Below, piece after piece: positions 1 to 8,752 of a stretch of DNA of 64,000 nt. Under the pieces are notes generated by a model that did not search any database, was not told the DNA's origin, and saw nothing but the letters and a program-made list of their open reading frames with translations. Where the stretch lies: contig QANU01007800.1 of the NCBI GenBank assembly GCA_003254905.1, forward strand, positions 376,603 through 440,602, given 5' to 3'. Each line of letters begins with the position of its first letter. Position 1 is the stretch's first letter. Origin of the DNA: Nissolia schottii (lineage: Eukaryota > Streptophyta > Magnoliopsida > Fabales > Fabaceae). A program made the translations under genes and the position numbers.

Positions 1-535
1 AAAAGCATTGAGCCATAACTTTCATATCTTTGAGTGCTTTCTATTCAGGATTATCCTTCCTTGAGTTTAGGATTATTACAAAGCCATTGTATAAAATCTT
101 CTTCAAAAACAATTGGTTGTTGTAAACACCGTGGTTTTCGGTGTGTATTCTGATCATCACCGTAGTGTTCGGTGAAGGCATTGTGTAACCAGGAGAACAG
201 TTGTCTTCTCTTGTAGTTGTCGGTGTAAGTGTCTCGGGTGTGAGGTTGTACACAACACAAGATTACATAGTGGAAAAACCCTGCCTCAGAACAGGGGACT
301 GGACGTAGCCTTCGGTTGTGAAGGTGAACCAGGATAAATTCTCCGGTGTGATTCTTCTTATCCCTACACTTTTACATTCAGCAATTTACAATTTCCGCTG
401 CATTTAACATTATCAATTATTTGGTTAATTGCTGAGTCTTGTTCTTAATTTGGGGATTAGGGTTCCACATTTTCAAAGAATCAAAAATCCGTAAAAAATA
501 AGAGAAACCTAATTCACCCCCCTCTTAGGTTGCTA
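1..535 (+). repeat. Ty1-copia-like LTR 3' part, cut by window edge
   Basis: The block has the look of the 3' half of a plant copia LTR. It reads CCCTGCCTCAGAACAGGGGA near 280, then a run ending in AATTCACCCCCCTCTTAGG around 511-529, a phrase that commonly closes copia LTRs. No primer-binding site of the TGGTATCAGAG type follows, so this is a solo LTR or a truncated copy. No coding sequence is visible and the left end lies outside the window. Family assignment rests on remembered LTR phrasing and is tentative. Confidence 0.45.
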
Positions 536-955
536 TCTGTAGTTACAACTTGTTCTCTAACCATCTCCATCTCGAACTCCCCATTTATCCTATAATGGGA
601 AGATCTCATGGATAATCAAGGGTGGTGTCAATGCCATCTAAACAAGTAACACTAATGTCTAGGAGTATTAACGTTTGGCATACTTATCTCTTTAACCATT
701 TTCAATTTTACACTTGTCAAAATTTTATTGATTTTTGTTTGAGATTTTGACAAGTGGATATGGTTGACGATGATTAAAAGAATAAATAGGTCAAAAGTTA
801 GAACTCCCAAACAAAGTTCAACAAATAAAAAGAAGTTGGGTGTAATTATACTAAACTTCAAGAAAAGTCTTGTATAATTTTACTAAATTTAAGGAGAGAA
901 AAATTAATGTATTTTCTCCTCATTATTATTATTGTCAACAAATTAATATGGCGTA
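536..955. other. AT-rich intergenic sequence, no feature seen
   Basis: Short stop-rich reading frames only. No domain, repeat array or RNA gene was recognised. Confidence 0.5.
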
Positions 956-1600
956 AAGGGTCAAATTTGTCCTCGTAGTTGTAATCGGGCAAATTAGTCC
1001 ATAAATTTTGAAAACTCTCAAATTGGTCTCTAAAATTGGCAACCGTTAAGCCAATTAGTCTATGACTTCATCCCTCTATAACTGAGATGGATGTTGAGTT
1101 GGCATGTTAAGTTTCATGTTTGATGGTCAAGGAGGCTTTTATAGTTGTCGCTGATGTAGTTACTGTCGGTATAAATCGACGGTAACATGTAATGGCATTA
1201 ATGACCACCTTGACCGTTTCGGCAAACGAGACGGTTCAGAAAAGGATAATGGTGAGTCTGATGTATATACCGTCGGGTTGTACCGATGGTATTCGACAAA
1301 TTTATATCATCTTTGACCGGTGTGAAAAACGTGATAGTTTGTGGTTCCAAAGCTATACTGTTGGTCTCTTCCGCTGGTAAACTGGAAATTGCTGTCGTTT
1401 GTACAGTCAGGTATTTGTTTCCAACAGTAAGTTCATGACTCTTGACCGGTTCCTTTTTCTGAACAGTTTACCGTCGGTGAATTTTTTAATCGACGGTCGT
1501 CCGACAGTATTACCGTCGGCAAGTAACTTACGGTAGTTTCGGGACAGAAATAGTCGTATTTCTTGTAGTGCATGTGGTCCAGGAAATGTCAAATTAGTCC
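956..1600. repeat. Transposon-derived segment with ACCGTCGG-type motifs
   Basis: Variants of the motif ACCGTCGG or CGACGGT recur in both orientations (about 1164-1185, 1269-1290, 1469-1532). The flanks carry similar CAAATTAGTCC phrases at about 990 and 1590. Clusters of short inverted motifs of this kind are typical of subterminal regions of CACTA-type DNA transposons. No transposase and no clear terminal inverted repeat was found, so this is a fragment or a non-autonomous derivative. Confidence 0.4.
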
Positions 1601-1627
1601 CCAAATTATTTTAAATAGGACAAATTA

Positions 1628-1893
1628 GGGCGTGCTTGGTTTTAGTTTTCATTTCTAATTCCATTTTTAGAATTTCCTATTTTTAAGATTTTGTAAAGGA
1701 AACAGTGAAAACTATAAAATCTTGTTTCCTATTTTTATTTCCTAATTTCACTATTTCCTTCATAAAATACTGAAAATAGAAAATTCTGAAAATGGAAACT
1801 AGAAAATGAAAATTTGTTTCCCTGCAAGTAACATTTAAATGCATGAAAATGCATAATCTTGAAAAGTTAGATTAAGTTTTCAAACACCCAATT
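1628..1893. mobile_element. Possible short hAT-like MITE
   Basis: The left edge reads GGGCGTGCTTGGTTTTAG and the right edge, read on the minus strand, begins GGGTGTTTGAAAACTTAA. This is a weak terminal inverted repeat around about 260 bp of AT-rich non-coding sequence. No convincing target-site duplication was seen, so the call is tentative. Confidence 0.3.
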
Positions 1894-1899
1894 CACCCC

Positions 1900-2575
1900 C
1901 ACTCTTGGGTTTTGGTTGCCACGTGTCTAACACTTACACACATACACAAATTTTACACAATAATTCAAGTTACAACAACAAACAATATCAATTACCATAC
2001 TCATAACATATTATCAATTACTCAACTCAACTCAAATTTTATGTGATAATTATATATTATGTACCAACAACATCAAGTCATCTATCCTATAGCTATTAAT
2101 TATCATAAGGAAGGATAAAAAAAAAAATAAAAAAAACTAAACTGTAGTGGCAACATGGCTTACTGGTGGTGGCAGTGAGGTGGTGAAAAGGTGGGTTGTG
2201 CAAGGAGTTGACGAGGCGGTGGATTCCTCGACGGTGTCATCAGCTCATGCAGGCATAAGCTTTGGAGGCGACGATGTCAAAGAGGTTCTAAAAGTGGTGG
2301 ATGGAGCGGCGACATCAGCAAAGGAGGATGAAGGTTGTGTATGAGGAGAAGAGGGTGGGAGGTGGCGTTGGTATGGGCGACAGTCGGGTGGTGGTGGCAG
2401 CAAGGTTAGAGATAAGGAAGAGAAGATGGTTTAGAGAGAAGGAGGAGAAGAGGAGAAATGAGAAAGAAGAAAAGAAGTCGTGCGATGTAGGGTTCTACAT
2501 TCTTTTCTGGCGGATAAATCCCGCAAAGCTAATTAAGTAAAATGTCACGTTTCATTTGGACAACAATTATCGCAC
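1900..2575. other. Intergenic, no gene recognised
   Basis: AT-rich sequence followed by a GGTGGTGG/GAGAAG-rich stretch (about 2150-2480). Two short open frames there are low-complexity Gly/Val/Lys/Glu-rich and match no family I know. Confidence 0.45.
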
Positions 2576-2579
2576 TAAT

Positions 2580-3511
2580 TTAAAATTCATTACCAAGGGA
2601 TATATCCGTCGCAGAAGAAATATTCGTCAATAATATTGACCAATGAAATGTGGCATTTTGTTACTGATGGAGATATCTGTTGATAATTACCCAAACCCTA
2701 TACCCTAATTCCTAAATCATCTCTTTTGTTTCTCTTCTCTCATATGTTCATCTGCCTCATTGATAAAAAAAAATAATGTCGTATTAATCTTAGAGCAACT
2801 TAATGCATCTACATTGTCTCAAATTGTGTGCACTTTTATCATCATTTGCTCCTCTGTTTCGAGAGGGATCAAAATATATATAGTTAAAAAGTGTTTACAC
2901 ATATAACTGACACAAATTAAACCCTCTTATACCATCCAGTGTGTAGTTACTTTCTGAGAAAAAAAATTAAGATGATAGTGTTGGTCTCCAAACACTATCT
3001 CTAATATATATGCCTAGCACAATAATCAAATTCTCTTGTCATTCCTTGTATGATTAATCTTGGTAAGCGTGAAAGTTGACATATTTTGTTTTGTCTATAC
3101 TTGGGTCTTATAATTCGTTAGATCCATCGTATGTCAAATTTTTGTGTTGCGTTTATGCCATAATTGTTTATTAAAGAACATAAATGAGAAATTTAATAAT
3201 ATCCTAAATCCAAAGCCCTAACCTTAACCCTAAATTTATTAAAAAAAAATTAACTATTATCGATAGATATATTTGTCGATGTATTTTTCTCAATTATTAA
3301 TAATTTAGTGACCGGCGGATATATCTAATAGTAATATGTTGGTGCCACAATCTATCGGTGAATATACTATCCACCGGAAACTTTGAGCTTCTTTGTGAAC
3401 AGAATTGATAAAGGTGTTTACTGGTGGATTAGGGATCTAAAATCCGTCGGTAACTACGGCGGATATATATGCCAGTAAAATCCATTGGTATTTGACATTT
3501 TTCTAGTAGTC
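2580..3511 (+). mobile_element. Degenerate CACTA (En/Spm)-like element, one terminus visible
   Basis: The right edge reads TTTTTCTAGTAGT at 3498-3510, close to the canonical CACTA terminus TTTTTCTAGTAGTG. Subterminal motifs occur in opposite orientations: GATATATCCGTCG near 2600 at the left and CGGCGGATATAT near 3313 and 3459 at the right. No transposase frame is seen, so this is a non-autonomous or decayed copy. The last base of the terminus is mutated and the left end is not defined. Confidence 0.5.
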
Positions 3512-3918
3512 ATGAGAGTTTGTATTTGAGAAGAAATCGTGAATGTGAGCCTCATCCACTTTTGCCTAATGAGGATATGATTAATCAAAAGAAAAAATTT
3601 AGATCAAGTTTCATACATACATTTCAACTAATTTTCAAATTAAATAATGACATGTGTTATATTTTTTACTTTTAATTACTTATCTCAAAAATGTTGTCTA
3701 CATGCCTTTATTAAAATAGAAAAATGGATGTAATGGATATGAGGAACTTGGACAAAGTCTTCTCCTTATTCAAAACTAGTGTAAGTGTACATGTAACACT
3801 CTTCTTACAAAAGACAACTTCCATAGATTAATATATTAGAAAGGAAAAAGAAAATGACAACTTTCATAGAATAAATCATAAAATTCTGGACAACATAGGA
3901 CAATTATTTCTTTGAACT
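3512..3918. other. AT-rich intergenic sequence
   Basis: No feature recognised. It forms the upstream flank of the aldo-keto reductase pseudogene and may include remnants of its promoter. Confidence 0.4.
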
Positions 3919-4213
3919 ATGGATATCCCTCGGGTGAAACTGGGAAGCCAGGGCCTCGAGGTATGTTGGATTCAGCTTCAGCTCAACCAGTCCCATATAT
4001 GATTCAGCTAATGCATATCTCAAGTCTTTTGCATCCATTTTTAAATCTGATTTTCTTATGTCCATCACCTAGATTGTTTTTGTCACATAATATAGGTGTC
4101 CAAGTTGGGATTTGGGTGTGCGGGGCTTTCTGGAGTCTTCAACGCACCTGTTCCTGAAGAGGTTGCAATCTCCCTAATCAAGCATGCATTTAGTAAGGGA
4201 ATCATTTTCTTTA
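3919..4213 (+). pseudogene. Truncated aldo-keto reductase (AKR) gene, 5' two exons only
   Basis: An ATG at 3919 opens a 14-codon exon (3919-3960; MDIPRVKLGSQGLE) followed by a GT donor. The next exon starts after AG at 4094-4095 and reads VSKLGFGCAGLSGVFNAPVP and onward to HAFSKGIIFF, ending at about 4213. This is the N-terminus of plant NADPH-dependent aldo-keto reductases of the perakine-reductase/IN2-2-like group, where the text normally continues FFDTSDIYG into the catalytic barrel. Here homology stops right after the paired Phe residues and unrelated, Mutator-like sequence follows. The catalytic Asp, Tyr, Lys and His are therefore all missing. Exon phase and splice sites are intact, so the break looks like insertion or truncation rather than gradual decay. 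It cannot encode a working enzyme. Confidence 0.85.
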
Positions 4214-4748
4214 TTCAAGATGCACTGGCATGTTCATGTGTCCCATCATTTTTTTTTGAACATGCCTAAATATGAGATGTAGAAATTGTGTTTGTACAAG
4301 AGGGTTTTTAAGAGTAAGGTTGTTACTTAGTGAAATAAAAATCATAGATTTGAATCCTAAATAATTTCTTTGCTTGTGAGAATAGAGTTGCATATATTTA
4401 TCCTTCCTAAACTTCGCTTCACTGGAATCTACTGCTAGAATTTGCTCCGATTCAACGAAGATGGTTAGAAAAGTCAAAGGGATCACGACTACTAATGCAT
4501 TCAAAACTAAGAAATTAGAAATATTTACACTGTGTTCTGACATAAATTTGGACCACAATTCTTACTGCAAAACATTTTCCTTGGTGATTATTCATGACAA
4601 AGTGACTTAATGGATTGACATTTTCCCACGCATTGAAGGAGTTACCTCGAGAAAAAGTTGAACTTGCAACAAAATATATGGGATTGTGAAATTTGAATCC
4701 AACAATGTCATAGTGACAGACGAACTTGAACTTGGACAACATTCATTA
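4214..4748 (-). pseudogene. Mutator-like transposon body, decayed
   Basis: Minus-strand frames (4211-4558 and 4515-4742) continue downstream of the MULE-like frame at 4749-5231, in other phases and with stops. No transposase catalytic core or SWIM zinc finger could be recognised. The block starts exactly where the aldo-keto reductase homology ends. Confidence 0.35.
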
Positions 4749-5231
4749 TCAAAGTAACAACCTGAATTTAAAGTGGTACACTAGATTTGAATTTGAACCG
4801 GTACACTGAACTTGAAGTAATAATAACTTGAACTTAAATCGGTACACTGAATTTGAACTCGGACCACATTTATTATCAATATTAGGAATAACCTCCTCAA
4901 AGTTGACTAACAATTCAATGCCACTGAGACTTGCCTTATAAGTCTCATATAAATAAAGCATTTGTTGCACCTGAAGGTCATTCAATAGCTTAACAAGACG
5001 ATATTTAACAACTCGATTAATGAAAGACATAGGAGCCTTATATCTGATTCTCTCGACTCTCCTATTAAAATGAGAACAAATTTCACAATGTAAGTCAGAG
5101 AACGACTTAGAGGGCCACATTATAACAAACTCGGCATCATTATCACTAACAAACTCAACTCCTTCAACATCAGATTTTTTTGCTGAACCATTATAAAAAA
5201 AATTAAAAGTGGCAACACCTTCCCTACTCAT
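4749..5231 (-). pseudogene. MULE (Mutator-like) transposase N-terminal domain fragment
   Basis: Starting at ATG 5231, the minus frame reads MSREGVATFNFFYNG and then DNDAEFVIMWPSKSFSDLH. In plant MULE proteins a phrase of the form VMWPxxSFSDL, followed by a KYR/LxNDxQVQ-like stretch, marks the N-terminal domain before the transposase core. The frame keeps about 100 residues of that domain, then runs into short repeats encoded by CAGTGTACC units and stops. The catalytic core is absent. It lies between the aldo-keto reductase break and a terminal-looking region rich in CCTGAAATCG, as expected for a decayed element. A captured host gene is possible but less likely. Confidence 0.5.
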
Positions 5232-5399
5232 TTTCTTTCTTAAAAATATAAAATGGATATGGACACTATATAAAAAATTATAGAACAAGAAGAAATATCT
5301 GAAGGTGTTTCAAGAGGAGAATATGTGAAGAGAAAATTGTGTGAGAAGAGAAGAGTTCTAAAGATGTGCTTGAGTTATGTAATTGAGTGTGTTTATAGT

Positions 5400-5625
5400 T
5401 AGGAGTTTTCGGGTTGATGCGAGTTTTGCACTATTTTTTACCTGGAATCGGCATCGTTAGTATCAATTTTAGGTACTAATTTCACTTTACCTGAAATCGA
5501 CTAGCTTCTTATTGATTTTAGGTTTGACGCCATTTTTTTATTTATTTCGATGCCTGAAATCGATACCTGAATGCCGATTTCAGGTTTTAATTAATTTGTT
5601 TTTTCAAAATTCCTAAACTTGGTAA
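5400..5625. repeat. CCTGAAATCG-rich block, possible transposon terminus
   Basis: The motif CCTGAAATCG and its complement CGATTTCAGG recur several times (5490-5600), mixed with degenerate versions. The block sits just upstream of the MULE-like frame, so a terminal or subterminal region of that element is the simplest reading. Element ends are not resolved. Confidence 0.4.
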
Positions 5626-6022
5626 AATATATGCCAATTTCAGATTATCAAAACCACACGTTTGTGAATAAATTATCTCACCTATCATATGTATTTGTAT
5701 CAACAAATTATCAATGCCATTTTTATGTGTTAACCCCTACTTTTGTGAGTAACGATTGTTTAAATATTGTGAAAAATATTATAAAGTGGTCAAGTTAGTT
5801 ACACTTTTGTTTTCTACCATCTCTCCTTCCCACTAGCCATTCAGCTGCGTGGACCTGACCTGACGTGCTCGCCAACTTCATAACGCTGCAACACAAACAA
5901 CGCTGGCGGGGATGAGTCTCAAAAGCGCGTGGGGTCCACGCCGTTGCATGGTCGCATCGCATTCAGCAGACAGGAAACCTGGCCTTGGAAAAGGCCACAG
6001 CCTTGTTGGCATTTGTTCTTAC

Positions 6023-6171
6023 CTGACCAGAGCATAGCTCGATGACTGTTGGAAGCGAGAGGAGTCTTCTTCAACACCGGAGGAGTCGGTGGTGTCAACG
6101 TCAGTGCCGGTTACTAGTACGAAAGCTTCTTTGGTGGGTATTCTTCGGTGATGCCGAGTAGGCACTGTCAT
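6023..6171 (-). pseudogene. Possible first exon of an unidentified minus-strand gene
   Basis: An ATG at 6171 opens a 49-codon frame (MTVPTRHHRRIPTKEAFVLV at its start; Ser/Asp/Glu-rich later) that ends in GTCAG followed by the strong donor GTAAGAAC at 6022. The segment is clearly richer in G+C than its surroundings, as is about 5830-6020 beyond it. I do not recognise the protein and find no partner exon downstream. Its 5' leader runs into the tandem repeat at 6199. It could be a real short gene, a gene fragment or chance. Confidence 0.3.
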
Positions 6172-6198
6172 GTTCTTGGGTGCTTGCAGAATACAGAA

Positions 6199-6700
6199 TC
6201 TGATGTATTGTAAAAGTACACAAACTTTAAATAGGAATATGCACAAACATTATCGGCTGTGGTCTGTCTTTGTTGAGGAAGAAGATGTGCATTTTGGCAC
6301 ATTCTCAACCTTTCAATGCATAAAAAATTATAAACATTTGATACAAATTTTTATACACTATCATGAATAAACATTAGATGATATGATATAAGCATTATGT
6401 GTTTATCACATATGCATAAAATCGGATTCTGATGTATTGTAGAAATGCACAAACTTTAAATGGACGTATGTACAAACATTATATGACGATGTGCACAAAC
6501 ATTATCAACATGCCACAAGTCCTGTCTTTGTTAAGGAAGAGGATGTGCATTTTGGCACATTCGCAACAATTAATGCATAAAAAATTATAAACATTTGACA
6601 CAAATTTTTATATACTCTCATGAATAAATATTAGATGATATGATATAAGCATTATGTGTTTATTACATATGCATAAAATCAGATTATGATGTATTGTAGA
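6199..6700. repeat. Two-copy tandem repeat of about 230-257 bp plus start of a third
   Basis: The phrase TGATGTATTGTA recurs at about 6201, 6430 and 6687. Between these points the two copies share GAGGATGTGCATTTTGGCAC-like, TTATAAACATTTGA-like and GATATGATATAAGCATTATG segments in the same order. The second copy is longer because of an internal repeat of GTGCACAAACATTA. There is no coding potential. Confidence 0.9.
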
Positions 6701-7038
6701 AGTTGAAAGGTGTTGTTTATAACAGTAGCTACACTACATCTTTTTTCGTGGGCCTTATTTGTTTGATTTAAGCATCCTATTACTGTTAATAATTGTAGCA
6801 TGGATATTATAATGTTAGACACTATGTTGTAATTCAACTTTGGCTGATGGTTATCAATATCATGCCGAAGTGGATACGGTTTCTTTACTTTTGGAATCCC
6901 TGTTTTTGAGTTTTAACGAAATGAAGTGGAAACAAAAGGAAGTGGAAGTAGGAAGCGAGCATTCGCGCGCGAGTGGACGAGAGTGGGAGAGAGAGTGGAG
7001 GGGGCAGTTATTTGGGGGGTCACAGTATTCTAATACGA
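6701..7038 (+). other. Intergenic, one short open frame without known family
   Basis: A 78-codon frame at 6840-7076 is Glu/Arg/Ser-rich and matches nothing I know. Its 3' end lies in a dispersed repeat, so it is unlikely to be a gene. Confidence 0.4.
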
Positions 7039-7089
7039 GTGTATGTATGGTGTATGATTTTAGGGTGTACGTGTAGCAGAATTGTAAAA
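7039..7089 (+). repeat. Dispersed repeat tail, shared with 37146-37195
   Basis: The block GTGTATGTATGGTGTAT, then a short T-rich spacer, then GGTGTACGTGTAGCAG is repeated almost exactly at 37146-37195 in the same orientation. Both loci also carry GCACAAACATTA motifs nearby upstream, so they look like two copies of one non-coding element. Confidence 0.75.
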
Positions 7090-7566
7090 AGAGGAAGCAC
7101 GGACAATTTATGAGATTGTCATGTTATCGTATCTGACAGTGGGCACTGACACACGAAGACATTCATTCTCACGTGTTTAAAAGTGTCTAAATAAAAAATT
7201 AACTGTTTCCAAGCATATCTGAGCTATGTCACCGTGTCCAAGTAAAAAATATTTTAAATAATAAATAATTTATAATAATATGAATACTTAAAAAATTAAC
7301 AATTATTGACACATGAAAATATCTTGAATATTTCAGATATTTTAAAAAGAATTTGAAAAGTATTAAAAATTAATAATTTGATATCAATGAAAATATTAAG
7401 ATATTATTATAAATATTTAATTTTATACCTATATATATTGTGTCATGTAAAATTTTAAAATTGTGTCAACATGTCACATGCCATATCATGTCTCATTTCT
7501 ATGTCGGTGCATCTTAACTTCGTGATCAATCAATATGTTTTGAATTCTTAACAAATATTTGAGATT
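7090..7566. other. AT-rich intergenic sequence
   Basis: Contains ACACGTGT/GTGTCCAAG-like phrases around 7150-7250 that resemble decayed repeat DNA. No gene or defined element ends seen. Confidence 0.4.
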
Positions 7567-7574
7567 TATTTTTA

Positions 7575-7964
7575 GGGGAACCTCATATGAAAAATGTGAT
7601 TTATTATGAGAAATGAGAAATCACAAGAATCACACCTAGATTAAAATAAGAAGTCAAAATTAAAAGATAATATTAATAACTCACATGACCTAACTATTTT
7701 AGTGACTCATGATTTGTTTCTCTTAATCTCCTCCCCTCTCTATATGTTGCTGATCACCTCCTCTCTTTCGAATTTTTCTCATTGCCTCGTAATTGCCTTT
7801 ATGACCATTTCTTAGCATTAAAGTATAAAAGTCATCACCAATCATCCATCATCCGGTCATATGAGTCATTAATATTATCTTTTAATCTTAACCGCTTATT
7901 TTAATCCAAGGGTTGCAATTGTGTTTTCCCATTAATAAACCGCCTTTCTCATACGCGGCTCCCC
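7575..7964. mobile_element. MITE with long terminal inverted repeats and 8-9 bp target duplication
   Basis: Left end GGGGAACCTCATATGA, right end (minus strand) GGGGAGCCGCGTATGA. The inverted similarity extends inward for about 90 bp, including TTAAAAGATAATATTAAT in both arms. The element is flanked by TATTTTTA(G) at 7567-7574(5) and 7965-7972(3). There is no open frame of note. An 8-9 bp duplication suits a hAT or Mutator-derived MITE, and the long arms favour Mutator type. Confidence 0.85.
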
Positions 7965-8048
7965 TATTTTTAGTCCCTAACAAAATTTTTCTTTTGTTTT
8001 GGTGCAAACACATCAAAATTTACCCACTTCACTTTTAGTCTCTAAAAA

Positions 8049-8053
<5 letters not shown>

Positions 8054-8093
<40 letters not shown>
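8054..8093. repeat. (TA)n microsatellite
   Basis: About 20 uninterrupted TA units. Confidence 0.98.
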
Positions 8094-8096
<3 letters not shown>

Positions 8097-8099
8097 ACA

Positions 8100-8752
8100 T
8101 GACTAATGAAGAGCAACGTGAACTTCTCCATGTGTCTAATAATCTGGGGTGGCACCTATTTACCTGTGACCTCATTTTACCCACACTATAGACATGTATA
8201 AATAGGCATCACATAGATAAATCATGGACACTGTAGACAATGTTTGTTCTTTCGTTGTCAACATTTAACATAAACTTTTTCCGCATAGACCAAACCAAAC
8301 GTAAGTAATTTAAGATATGTTTAGACTACAACCAAATTTTGGGAATTTGGTAGAGACTAAAACATATTTAAGCCTAAGAGAAAATAGAGGCAAGAGTGAA
8401 CAGAAAAAATAAGTCCTTAGGTGCAGGTGGTGATAATATTCCTAAATCCTAGCACTGATTATGATGACACCATCAATGCAGTCTAGCCCATTCCAGATTC
8501 ATTCAAGGTGAATCTAACCTCAAATAAGATGTTACATATTTCCCCAACACGTAAAAAAGACACAGTATATAAGTATATAGCCACGCAGCTTTGCATAAAT
8601 GGTCACAACCATTCAGTATTGCATCAAACGAGAAAGGCGTTGGAAGTCAAGTCATAAACCATCATCGTCCATTAAGCTCTATAAGATTTCCAATCAAAAT
8701 TTCAAAGGGTAGAAATGGAGCAAACTTGAATCTAATCTTTCCAAGGGAAGTG
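8100..8752. other. 3' flank of the PITH-domain gene
   Basis: The part nearest the stop codon at 8753 probably includes the 3' UTR. No other gene recognised. Confidence 0.45.
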
